In this document: one piece after another, positions 1 through 9,742 of the stretch
How positions within the stretch are numbered: position 1 is the first letter of the stretch
Layout of the letters: each line of letters opens with the position of its first letter
DNA from: Dioscorea cayenensis subsp. rotundata
Lineage: Eukaryota; Streptophyta; Magnoliopsida; Dioscoreales; Dioscoreaceae
Direction: 5' to 3'
Assembly (NCBI RefSeq): GCF_009730915.1
Contig: NC_052481.1
Location: forward strand, 2,294,001 to 2,358,000
DNA length: 64,000 bases
Notes under the pieces: model-generated
Database searches by the model: none
What the model saw: only the letters and a program-made list of their open reading frames with translations
Told to the model about the DNA's origin: nothing
Translations under genes and position numbers: made by a program

Positions 1-694
1 GAAGCTTGACAAGATGAAGGAGGAAAGCCATTGCTACACCCCAGAATTTTCAGGTGGACCCAAGGTCCAGATCATAGGTGTGGGGGAGACCTTCATTGTT
101 GACATGGTTGAAAATACTTGCACATGTAGAAGATGGGAGTTAACAGGGTCACCTTGCCCTCACGCAATCAGTGCTATATATGGTAACAATCAGCAGCCAG
201 AAGAATTTGTGCATGCGTGCTACATGGTGGATACATACATGAAGGTCTACCATCACTTCATAAACCCAACCAACAATGAAGAGCTTTGGCCAGAAGTAAA
301 TGATGGCACAAGAGTGATCCCACCACCAGTTGGGAGAAGAAAAAGGGGAAGGAGAGCAATAGCAAGGAGGAAAGAGGCTGAAGAAATTGAGAATGCCCAA
401 CATGCATCAAAATCCAGTGGTAATACTTCTGGGAAAGGCAAACAAAAATTAATTAGGAAGGGATTAAGCAAAGGGAGGTGTAGTGTATGTCATGCAATTG
501 GCCATAACAAAAGGCATCACGAGAAAGTAAGTATTTTTTATTTATTTCAGTTCAGTTGAAATGCATTAGTTGAATGATTTTAAATATCAGCAATTTTTTT
601 TTTAAAAATCTGTATTTTATGATGCCAGGGGATTGAGAATGCACCTACACATGCACCTTCAAGTGTTGGCCCAAAAAGACAGAAATTACATCAT
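1..694 (+). CDS. MULE (MuDR-type) transposase, C-terminal part, cut by window edge
   Basis: This is the C-terminal end of a Mutator-like transposase, the enzyme that moves MULE DNA transposons. The frame is already open at base 2, so the gene starts outside the window. Numbering from the Met at base 14, a SWIM zinc finger (Cys36, Cys38, Cys48, His50) is followed by a basic region (GRRKRGRR) and a CX2CX4HX4H zinc knuckle (from about residue 156). This order of SWIM finger then knuckle is typical of plant MuDR proteins. A donor (AAA/GTAAGT) ends the exon at 526 and a second exon at 629-694 continues in phase (GIENAPTHAP...). A further exon around 780-960 is likely: a frame reading SRAINLEDVS... 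is open to a stop at about 963, but I could not settle its acceptor. The catalytic DDE domain lies outside the window, so I cannot say whether the element is active. Confidence 0.85.
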
Positions 695-1295
695 GTAATG
701 TTGTCATATAAAAACCTGTTTAATTATGAAAGCTAGTTTTACGTTGCATTAATTTATTTGAATCTTTGTTTGCTTTTACGGAGGAGAAAGTAGTCGAGCG
801 ATCAATCTAGAAGATGTCTCGGTTGGTAGTCTGCATACTGCCAATTCACCAAGTCGACCCCTTGATTTCATAGGCACCCAGCGAGTCTCAAACAAGGCAA
901 CCAAGTCAAATTACCAACAAAGGGCGATGATTAAATGTCGACATAAGCGGTTCTTCACATGTTAGTGTGGCTAACATGGGAAATGCGATCTATTGCACAA
1001 TGCCACCTCAATCTCCAACAAGAAATAGGGCTTCTTCCTCGGTCATGCACGATGGAAAGGAAATGGAATGTTTTTGATGATGGAAAAACTCTCTTGAAGT
1101 TTAAATTATGAACTTTGTGAACTAGTACTATTGTTATGAAGTTTCTTTTTAAGCATTGTCGGTTATGTATTTTTGTTGGATTTGTTATGTTTGAACCTTG
1201 TTGTAAGCACTAGAAACTATGCATTTAGTTGGCTTTTGTTATGAATTGTGTTAATTTTTTTCCCGGGATTTTTGTAACCAGTGATTTGTCTCGTG

Positions 1296-1882
1296 CACAT
1301 TTACTCCCGACTTGTGATGGAGATATGTATTATGCTAATTTTTTTCCCCGGGATTTCTGCAACTCAGTGATTTATTTATTATGAAGTTTTTTTATTCTCG
1401 GGGTTTCATTAGATTTGTATCATGCTATTTATTCCCAGTGTTTTACGCAATTTAGTAGATTTGTATTGTGCACATTTATTCCCATGTTTCAGACATGTTT
1501 GAATTGTTAAAAATTTATTCTCGGGGTTTCAACAAACTATATGGAGTAAATTTTTTTCCCGAGATTTTGTAACTTCAGCAGATTTGTCTTTGTGCACATT
1601 TATTCCCGACTTTGTGATGGAGATATGTATTATGCTAATTTTTCCCCCAGGTTTCTACAACTCAACAGCTTTATTTATTATGAAGTTTTTATTCTCAGGT
1701 TTCATTAGATTTGTATCATGCTAATTTATTCCCAGGTTTCTGCAGTTCAGTAGATTTGTATTGTGCACATTTATTCCCATCATGTTTCAGCAGGTTTGTA
1801 ATCTTAAAATTTATTCTCAGGATTTTGTCATCTGTTTGCAAAATCCTTGTTGTAAAAATTAGCACATTTTTTCCCTCAGTTT
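1296..1882. repeat. Tandem duplication, period about 299 bp, in MULE 3' region
   Basis: A block starting with GCACATTTACTCCCGACTTG at about 1294 recurs 299 bases later at about 1593 in diverged form. Both copies contain, in the same order, GTATTATGCTAATTTTT, TTTATTTATTATGAAGTTTT, GGTTTCATTAGATTTGTATC and GTAGATTTGTATTGTGCACA. Smaller echoes (TTCCCGGGATTTTTGTAAC near 1260) suggest a longer decayed array. No coding frame is supported here. Confidence 0.75.
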
Positions 1883-1922
1883 TGAAATCTGTTTGCAAAT
1901 TTTGATACATACAAGTCTGCAT

Positions 1923-2697
1923 ACTTGTATTTCTTTAAAACTGTAAATTGATATTGATTTTGGCATTATAAACTTGTATTTTTTTCGCCAGTTTCAACAA
2001 ACCATATGGAGAAAAAAATTCGCATTACAAATCTCATGTGAAGAGTGACAAAATTGCACAACGGAAATAATAATTCAAGACAATCTCACAATCTCACAAT
2101 AACATAAATGAAGTACATTGAACATCTCACAATCTCACAAGCATTCATTCAAAACAAAGTTAAATTTCAATTTGACAATCATTTCACAAGCCTTCTAAAC
2201 CTAGAAAACAAGATCAAATCCAGGAGTGATCGAGACTGGCCGGAGTCATGCTCGAATCTAGTCGGAGTAGTACCCAAATCTTGTTGGAGAAATTGCTTAG
2301 TCTGACCAAGAGGAAGTCATACTAGGGTAGGTTCCCATCGTCTGGCCGGAGAGAACGATGCCCTAGCCCTAGTTTGATGAAGGGGGTGAGTTCCCATCGT
2401 CTGGCCGGAGAACGATGCCCTAGCCCTAGTTGGACTGAAGGGGGCTGAGCTGGACTGCCACGTAGTAAAACCTAAAAGGATCATGTGCTGGACTGCCAAG
2501 TCAGATACAGTTTTGAATTTAATATGTTGAGGTGGACGCCACCTCGTCACTTTCACCGGAAACAGCCCATAAAACAGCATTTGTGGCCTCTCGTGCTACC
2601 GGAGAAAACTTTTGTGGCCGCCGGGTTAGAAAAAAAAGACTTGTGGCCATAGCGTTATAACTTAAAAACATTTGTGGTCACCAATGAAACTATCCCC
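1923..2697 (+). mobile_element. 3' terminal region of the MULE, with probable terminal inverted repeat
   Basis: Non-coding 3' flank of the transposase. At 2329-2450 a segment of about 66 bp (TTCCCATCGTCTGGCCGGAG ... CCCTAGCCCTAGTT ... GAAGGGGG) is repeated head to tail. The region ends in CACCAATGAAACTATCCCC; its reverse complement starts GGGGATAGTTTCATTGG, which looks like a Mutator-type terminal repeat. I therefore place the element end near 2697. The 5' end is outside the window, so neither inverted repeat nor target-site duplication can be confirmed. The piece 2698-3020 is AT-rich spacer with a short TA run and no gene signal. Confidence 0.5.
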
Positions 2698-3020
2698 TTA
2701 TAAATAACAACATAATGAAAAATAATAAATTTAAACCAACCAACCATATTTCTACAACACCTACACCAACTAAACTATAAACTAAATGAAAACTAATGAA
2801 CCCGTTAACCTTTGATTATGTCTCACTGTAGGATCATATTTAGCACTGTCTGACCTGCAAATGTCCGTAGCAGATGTTTTCTATATATATATATATAATA
2901 TTTAATATTTATCCAAATACGTAAGAATATATAGAAAACAAAACACATTTATTAAATTTTCTTATTAAAAAAAAAATTAACCCAAAAAAAAAAAGAAAAA
3001 AGAACGATTTATATCTGAGT

Positions 3021-4076
3021 TCACTCGCTCCAATACTCGGCGTCACCTGGCTTCTCTCCATCGTCCTCTTCCTCCCCGATCTCCACCTCCGCTCGCCGGA
3101 ATCGGAGCACGTCCTCCACCGCCGCCTCCCTGAACATTCCTATATCCACTGCTCCGGCCACCATATGGTACCCCCTCGCTTTCAGCTCCACCGGTCCATC
3201 GTGCGGCATCGCGAACCCTCCCAGCCATGGCCCTCTCCGATCCTCTCTCCCCATCCTCAGCACCCTTCCCTCCGCCTCCCTCAACACCGTCCTCACCTTC
3301 TTGTTCCCCGGATCCCACAACAACCCCATGCTCGCGCTCAGATCCAGCGGCCCCATCTGCACGCAGTCCACGCCCTCGATGCCAGCAATCGCCTCGATCT
3401 GGCTCACCCCTGCCGCTGTTTCCACTTGCACCATGATCAGTAGATCCTCCTCGTATCGGGAGAGGTAACCGTCGTCGATGCCGTAGCCGGAGGCGCGGAC
3501 GACGGGGTGAGCGGTGCCGCGGATTCCGCGGGGTGGGAAACGGCAGTAGGAGACGGCAAGCGCTGCGGCTTCGGGGTTCTCGACGGAGGGGAACATGATG
3601 CCCTGCGGACCGAGATCTAGAGCTTTCTTGGTTAGGGCTGCGGTTGGCTCCGGGACGCGGATGATTGCCGCGGTGCGGGTGGCGGCGAGAGCGCGGATGC
3701 AAGGGAGGGCATCGGAGATGCCACCAGCCCCGTGTTCAACGTCAATGACAACGTAGTCATAGCCGGCGAGGCCAGCGATCTCGGCGAGGGTTGGGGACGA
3801 GCTCAAGAGGAAAAGACCATAGAGTGTCTCTCCGGCAGCGAGGCGAGGTTTTAGGGTTACGGAGGGAGTAGCCACGGCGAGCTCTGAGGGCGATGTGGAG
3901 TATTTGAGAGGCAAAGGCGAGGATCTGGAGTTGGAAATGGCGATGGATGTGAGATTAGGGTTTGGAATGGATCTGGGTAGAAGGGTTGCAGGGATTTGGC
4001 CGACTAGGGTTTTGGGGGAGAAGAGTGAGGGTCTAGGCCTGGAGGCGGAGATGGAGGACGAGGAGGCCATGGCCAT
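3021..4076 (-). CDS. HpcH/HpaI-type aldolase, plastid-targeted
   Basis: Single-exon gene for a 351-residue protein of the HpcH/HpaI aldolase family, class II metal-dependent pyruvate aldolases that cleave 4-hydroxy-2-oxo acids; plants have a plastid member (Arabidopsis At4g10750 type) whose natural substrate is unsettled. Residues 1-70 are Ser/Pro/Arg-rich without acids at the start, as in a transit peptide. The barrel runs from about 75 to 330: DVEHG with the catalytic-type His115, Arg141 in RVPEP, metal-ligand Glu219 in QVET and Asp245 in GPLDLSASMG, all intact. A second in-frame Met is only two codons in, so the start is secure to within two residues. The acidic C-tail (EIGEEEDDGEKPGD) is probably outside the fold. 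The gene diverges from STR14. Base composition is clearly more GC-rich than the surroundings, common for intronless plant genes. A 219-aa frame on the same strand is a shadow. Confidence 0.93.
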   Translation of the reverse strand: MAMASSSSISASRPRPSLFSPKTLVGQIPATLLPRSIPNPNLTSIAISNSRSSPLPLKYSTSPSELAVATPSVTLKPRLAAGETLYGLFLLSSSPTLAEIAGLAGYDYVVIDVEHGAGGISDALPCIRALAATRTAAIIRVPEPTAALTKKALDLGPQGIMFPSVENPEAAALAVSYCRFPPRGIRGTAHPVVRASGYGIDDGYLSRYEEDLLIMVQVETAAGVSQIEAIAGIEGVDCVQMGPLDLSASMGLLWDPGNKKVRTVLREAEGRVLRMGREDRRGPWLGGFAMPHDGPVELKARGYHMVAGAVDIGMFREAAVEDVLRFRRAEVEIGEEEDDGEKPGDAEYWSE

Positions 4077-5390
4077 GGCTCTCCACTGGAGAAAGATCCC
4101 AACTTTATGGTTAGGGTTTTGAATAGGCCAAAGAGAAGAAGAGATGAGTCAGCAGAGGCGGCTGCTGTCTCACTTGATTTGGTGTCTCCCTTGATTTGGT
4201 ATGGGGTTTTGCCTTAATTTTGCCGTAACTTTGCCTTTTAAAGTCATGTTTGGATAGGCCTGAACTAATTCATACCCAAAATTTATTTATTTATTTATTT
4301 TTTAAGATTTTGCTATATTGGTGGTTTGTAGTTTGTACGTTTATTTTAGAGTATAAAATAGAGGAATATTTTTTTATTATAAAAAGTTATTTTTTTTAAA
4401 TTCAGCCACCGGTCCACCAGTAGTCTGGTCGATTTTCGGTGACCAGTCACAGATTTAACCGGCGGTCCAGCCGGCCTCCGGTGATTGGTCACTGGTCCAC
4501 CGACGGTCTGATTACCAGTCCACCAGCCTCCAGTAATGTCGGTGATCTATTGGTGGTCCGGCCGGCCTTCGGTGACACGCCAAGGATCCACCGATTGTCC
4601 GGTCATTGGTCGGCTGGCCTTCGGTGACATGCCAGTGGTCCGACCGGCCTCCAATGACCGGTCACCTGTCCACCGACGGTCTAATTGTCGACCGGTCAAT
4701 CTCTGTAATTGTTTTTATTTTGACAATTAAACACTAATAGTGTAGGAATAAATTATGTAAAAATCATTTGCACTTTCTACATAATATAATTATAGTATAT
4801 TTTTTTATTTTGAAGTCAGACATGCCATTATTCTTTATTATAGGCTTCAAGTTGTATTTTTTCTGAATATTTACAGATTGAATTTGAACTTTTGTGATTT
4901 CTAAAACTAAAAAGATTGACTGTTAACTTCAGTTTTATGGGGAAATATAAATATATTTTTTCAAAATTTCTTCTAATTGATCCTTCAGAATTGTTTAGCT
5001 GGCTGCTTATGTGTAAGCTTGACTTTTTATTTCTCCATTTTATTGCTGGTGTTTGAATTATATGGCAAAGTTAATTAACTTAATTGTTCACTTTGAGTAT
5101 GTTTGGATTGTGGAAAACAAGAAAAACACCTGCTTTAATGATCATCAGTAAGTTTTTTTTAATTTTGGTAGAGGATAGAGATGGATGAAAAAAAAAAGGG
5201 AAGAAATCCAGTGAGGGACCAGGAGCCTCAACCTCAGCCACCAGTTGAGCATCAGAAGTCATCACAAGTCTAATCCAATGGGTCCCATGCTTAGATAATT
5301 ATCTTGCTATTTCTATAAATATATCCTAACAATTTTCTTTTGCCGGACTTCTTTTTGCAGAATTGTTAACAATCAAAGTAGAAAAAAAAA
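4077..5390. other. Divergent promoter region between aldolase and STR14
   Basis: This spacer must hold both promoters. It is AT-rich except for a GC-rich repeat patch at about 4405-4710 (listed separately). A gene-like 5' leader for STR14 probably lies near 5280-5390 (CCTATTTCTATAAATATATCC-like TATA stretch around 5310, then the ATG at 5391). No coding frame with family similarity is present. Confidence 0.5.
4405..4710. repeat. GC-rich degenerate minisatellite (GGTCCACCGACGGTC / CCGGCCTCCGGTGA motifs)
   Basis: About 300 bases are built from short variants of CACCGGTCCACC, GGCCTCCGGTGAC and GGTCCACCGACGGTC, recurring every 40-70 bases in both variants and partial reverse complements (ACCGGTCA / TGACCGGT). 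It stands out sharply from the AT-rich DNA on both sides. The two short frames reading through it (62 and 64 codons) are repeat artefacts. Confidence 0.7.
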
Positions 5391-8300
5391 ATGCTTGCTT
5401 CAGCACCAATTGCAAGGCTTACTGTTCCCACATCATTTGGGATTGTCTCCTCTTCTTCAGACCTCAATTTTGTTCATCTGTCCTCCCCAGTTATCTCCAG
5501 ACTTCGTTCCTCACGTTCTGCCTCACTCCGAATCAGAAGCGCTGCAACCAAACCTGCAAAGTCACCTGGTATTCTCTTTTCTCTCTGGAGATGAATAAAG
5601 TCAGATACTTGTCATGGTTTGAATTGTTTAGTTTTTCCTTGGGAATTAATTTAATTGGTCTGTTTTTTGTGTTGGTTCTGCTCTCAGCTGAAGAAGATTG
5701 GAAGATCAAGCGTGAAGTCCTGCTAGAAAAAAGGGTAATTTTCTTTTTTTTTGTGTGTGTGTTTTTTTCCTGATTCTTGTTGTGATTCAGGTTTTTAATT
5801 GCCTGAATTCATGTTATTTTTTATTGATTGTTGTGTTTATAACCTGTGCATTTATTTTTCATGATTCAACTATTAGCAAACTCAGATTTAAATTTTGTGG
5901 TTAAATTCTTGGATGGATTGAGCCTTCTTGTTGAGGTTATAGAGTTGCAACTGTAAATATCTGTGATTGTTTTAAACACTTAGTTATTCAGCTTTCAGTC
6001 AATGAATATCCTGTGAATCAAATACAGTAGGCTATCATCAGGGTCTTTTGGCACCAAATCAAGTTTGATTCCAAGTGCCCAAACCTCTCTTATGGCCTAA
6101 ATACTCTCTAATATCCTTCTTTGTTTGTGACAACAGGTTTTCTGAACTTACATAGCGCGGTTGCCACATGTAACACCTTAGATATGTATAGTAAAACAGT
6201 ATAATCTTTTTACCAATGACCAAATGGTCTATTGGTATACGGATCGCTGATAAAGCTCTTCACCGAGGGGTGAGAGTTCCATTCTCAGCTGAGAGCACAT
6301 TTCTGAGAGATCTGAGCGGTGGTTGTGTGCAGGTGGTCCCAGTGCCCATGTGTGCATGGGCCCCGACCCCACTTGCTCCATCGAGGCTTGTGCACGTCCC
6401 TGACGGTTTAGCAAGGCTTTCAGACTGTATGTTTCTCTTATAAAAAAAAAGAGTATAATCTTTAATATGCATATACATATTAGATTTAGTATCTCTCCAC
6501 TAGCAGGGTTTTTCCTACCATTATGTACTTAGAGGTCAATACAGTGGAATGAAGTAGTGTGGTTTGATGCTAAATTTATGTGTATTCAATTTGATTTTAA
6601 AATTTTCTAATGATGGTGATTGTATTTTCTTATAAGTTGCCACCATGACTATTGCCATTGAGAATAAAACAGTTTTTGAGTATACTTTATTATTAACAAG
6701 TGTCTCAACATAGTGCAAACAAGCGTTGAGAGGATCTCCTGTTAATGTGCTGTTAGACAGTCAGGTATATGCTTGTTTGTGTCTTTTCCGTTGCAATAAT
6801 TTTCCTGAATTCACCTGGTTCTATAAATTTTACGGAAAATCGTGCTGAATATATATATATGGAAAAAAATTATCTAGGCAAGTTCCTATATTTGAAATCT
6901 AGGAACATTTTAAATTTAAGCCGTTGATCATCGTTCGATGGTTGGTTGTTTATATAAACATTGTACATCTTTTTACTGTTCATGATCACTGTACAACGCT
7001 GTAGAACGTGGTTTCTACTGTTCATAATGATAAGAGTCGTCAGATTACCATCCGCTGGTTATTATGGACATCCCTAGATTTGAAATCTAGGGACGTCCCT
7101 AGATGATGAGTCCTCTCTATATATATCTATATCTATATATGCAAAAACGCAAAGTGAATAGGAAAAAACAAGAGGGAGAATGGAAAAAGAGAGTCAAGTA
7201 AAAAGCAGGAGAGAGAATGAAACATGTGTATAAACCGTGCCAAAAGCATTGTAGTTGGTGGTTGTTTGGTTAGTTTATATTTTCTTCCGCGGGGTGTAAA
7301 TAGCCTTCGATTCTGTAGATGACTGGTAACTAGCATTGTGCGTCGTCCCATAGATTCAACGGCTGAGTTAGGCTATGTATGTTTGTATGTATATACAATA
7401 AAGCGGTCGAAAGATGGTTACAGTAGGCACCATCATGTGCTTGTAAGTTGATACATTGTGACATGAATGGTACTGTTTGGTACTAGTTTTACAGGTATTC
7501 TAAATGTTGAGCAATTTTTTTTCCAATTAGTAAGTTTTGTTGTTATGGTTCGTTTATTGGATACTGCAATGGTTTAATAGCAAACAAGTGTGAAGAGTCG
7601 TATTCTCTAAATATGCTGGGACAGTAACAAGTTTGCATGTTTTTGTCTGACCATCTCTTTCACATTTACTCTTTGTATTTCACAAGGTGTGCAACCATTC
7701 TTTTTAAGTACTTGACACATGGAGTTGAGATATGTGTAAAATATCCTTTCAAATTTTTTTTATTTCATTTTATTGGATCTAGTTTGATGTTGCAAACTTT
7801 AAACCTATGGATTTTAATTGTTTTCAGGTTCGAAGTGTTGAGGTGAAGGAAGCTTTACGCCTTCAAAAGGAAAACAACTTTGTTATTTTGGATGTTCGTC
7901 CTGAGGCTGAATATAAGGAGGTCTTCTTCTGTGCTTCAATATCTACTTATGCTTGTTTTTCTCAAGATGTTCAGTAATATGAGATTTTAATAACATGCTG
8001 AAAACAAGGGAAATACAACTAAAGGACTATAATGTCTGAACAAAGCATTTACAGTAATATATTTGTGATAAATGGTTATGGATTAAAATATATTGAAGTA
8101 TTGTCCCAAAGTAGTCTTAACTCTGTGCTTAATATTATGCTTCAGAAAAAGAAAGAATTTATGTTTAAGTGTCAAAGGACTTTTATACCAGTGATAATTA
8201 TCCTAGAGAACATCTGTTGTATAATATTTAATAAAACCCGCTACCTGTATAAGTTAATCTTGTGGAATGTTGTTCTTGTCATTTAATTTCTCAACTTCAA

Positions 8301-9125
8301 TCTTGTGGGCTGCATGCTATAATACTAAACAACAACTTTCTATTCCTTTTATACTCAAGAATGAGTTTTACTTAGTTCGACAATGTTTGCAGTCTCACCC
8401 ACCAGGTGCGATCAATGTACAAGTCTATAGGCTTATAAAGGAATGGACTGCATGGGATATTGCTAGGCGAGCGGCATTTGCATTTTTTGGAATATTTTCC
8501 GGCACAGAAGAGAACCCCGAGTTCTTACAAAGTATCGAATCTGGCCTCAAAACAGAAGTATCTGCCTCTTGTCATTGCCATTACTGAGTGATAACCATTA
8601 ATGTTTAATTATAAACAGGTGTTGAGTCAAAATTAGATAAAGATGCTAAAATAATTGTTGCGTGCACTTCTGGGGGTACAATGAGGCCATCACAAAATCT
8701 ACCAGAAGGCCAACAATCCAGGTACAGAACTTCACTTCACATTCACTCTAATATGTGCTCTGAAACTTGTTCATGGATATGATTATGATTGAACACTATC
8801 TGAATTCATCGGTGATCGTCACAGTTTGAAAAGTTCAAAGATGGGTTTATACATTTTATGTATCTTCCCATGGCATCTTTGTCTCTCTTTGTTTGAATGT
8901 ACACTACTGTTCACAATCATCAGTGGATCTTGACTACCCATTTGCATGCTTATTTTCACTTCATCCTTTTGAATTCATCTTCTTATCAGTTTCTTTTGAT
9001 TTTTTAGGTCTTTGATAGCAGCATACTTACTGGTATTGAATGGGTACAAGAATGTTTTTCACTTGGATGGAGGATTATATACTTGGTTCAAAGAAGGGCT
9101 GCCTACCGTCTCTGAAGATGAATGA
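5391..9125 (+). CDS. STR14: Rhodanese-like domain protein 14, chloroplastic
   Basis: Six exons rebuilt by hand: 5391-5568, 5688-5734, 7828-7920, 8393-8531, 8619-8721, 9008-9125; together 678 bases, 225 residues, all joins in frame. Residues 1-55 look like a chloroplast transit peptide (Ser-rich, many Arg, no early acids). The rhodanese domain covers about 75-215: VILDVRPEAEY, HPPGAINV, the long STR14-type insert EWTAWDIARR...FGIFSGTEENPEF, IIVACTSGG with the active-site Cys168, and SRSLIAAYLLVLNGYKNVFHLDGG. From memory this resembles Arabidopsis At4g27700 (STR14) closely along the mature protein. Rhodaneses transfer sulfane sulfur; the plant STR14 substrate is not known. The exon 3 donor (GAG/GTCTTC) is weak and the exon 4 donor is CAAA/GTATCG, not the GTATCT 27 bases later, which would bring in a stop. 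Intron 2 holds a SINE and a Micron-like MITE. Confidence 0.93.
6210..6451 (+). mobile_element. tRNA-derived SINE, family A copy 1, in STR14 intron 2
   Basis: About 242 bases flanked by a perfect 12-bp target-site duplication AGTATAATCTTT (6198-6209 and 6452-6463). The head holds Pol III-like boxes: A-box-like AATGGTCTATTGGTA and B-box-like GAGAGTTCCATTCTC. The tail ends TCTCTTATAAAAAAAAAG. A second copy of the same family lies at 17877-18120. The insertion lies inside an intron and does not disturb the STR14 reading frame. Confidence 0.88.
6861..7117. mobile_element. Micron-like MITE copy 1, flanked by TA microsatellite
   Basis: About 257 bases between (TA)n runs, in STR14 intron 2. The ends carry related inverted repeats: ATCTAGGCAAGTTCCTA at the left and the reverse complement of TAGGGACGTCCCTAGAT at the right, each with a small palindrome around CTAGATTTGAAATCTAG. 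The core has TTTACTGTTCATGATCACTG and TCTACTGTTCATAATGATAA. Copies recur at 43611-43872 and 50564-50796. There is no coding capacity. The placement inside TA microsatellites is the hallmark of Micron-type MITEs described in rice. Confidence 0.8.
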
Positions 9126-9742
9126 GAATTTAGATTAACAGGGTTTCTTCAATTCAGGTAGTTTTTATTTCCTTGGCACTGATAGACCAGACCATGTTCA
9201 TCTTTGCTGCTTTAGAAATCTTTGTGCAGTTATAAACATTTGTCTAATGAGAGATTGGCACTAAATCCTTTCTTAGTAAGAACTAGTAATGTATCATCTG
9301 TTCAACTTGAATAGTTTGTAGTTAATGTATTTGTTGAATAAAACCATATATGAACTAGTTCATGTCAAGACATTCATACAATCTAGTGAGACATAAACCT
9401 GTAACCTCATTCTAGATGATTGGTAGAAAAATAAGCATTGAATTCATTTGGATATACATACCAAATAACCAAATGAACACCGGTATCACTACTCTGCCAA
9501 TTCACAAGCATTTCTCATAAAGCTGCAAATAGAAAACTAATGAATGCATACACATTTGAAAAACACTTGGTCTACTTATTAATTAACATGAGAACTCTGT
9601 TCCAGGAGAACATTGAATTGTCAGTCATGAACATCAAAATTTCCGACAGATCAAACTATGCCTAGGTAGTAAGGTTCAGAAAAAAAAGAATATCCGGCTG
9701 GTAAAGAATAAAGAGTCTATGAATATGTTGCAGTGGAAATAA
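9126..9742. other. Convergent spacer between STR14 and the AAA ATPase gene
   Basis: Holds the 3' untranslated regions of two convergent genes. It is AT-rich; I see no gene, no tandem repeat and no clear mobile element. Confidence 0.6.

Noticed and set aside
3043-3702. 219-codon Arg/Gly-rich frame on the minus strand
   Set aside because: It overlaps the aldolase in another frame; the translation is a GC-driven shadow with no family similarity, while the aldolase frame has all catalytic motifs.
5363-5773. 136-codon frame starting just upstream of STR14
   Set aside because: It runs out of frame through STR14 exon 1 and intron 1; the STR14 frame is supported by homology and splice sites.
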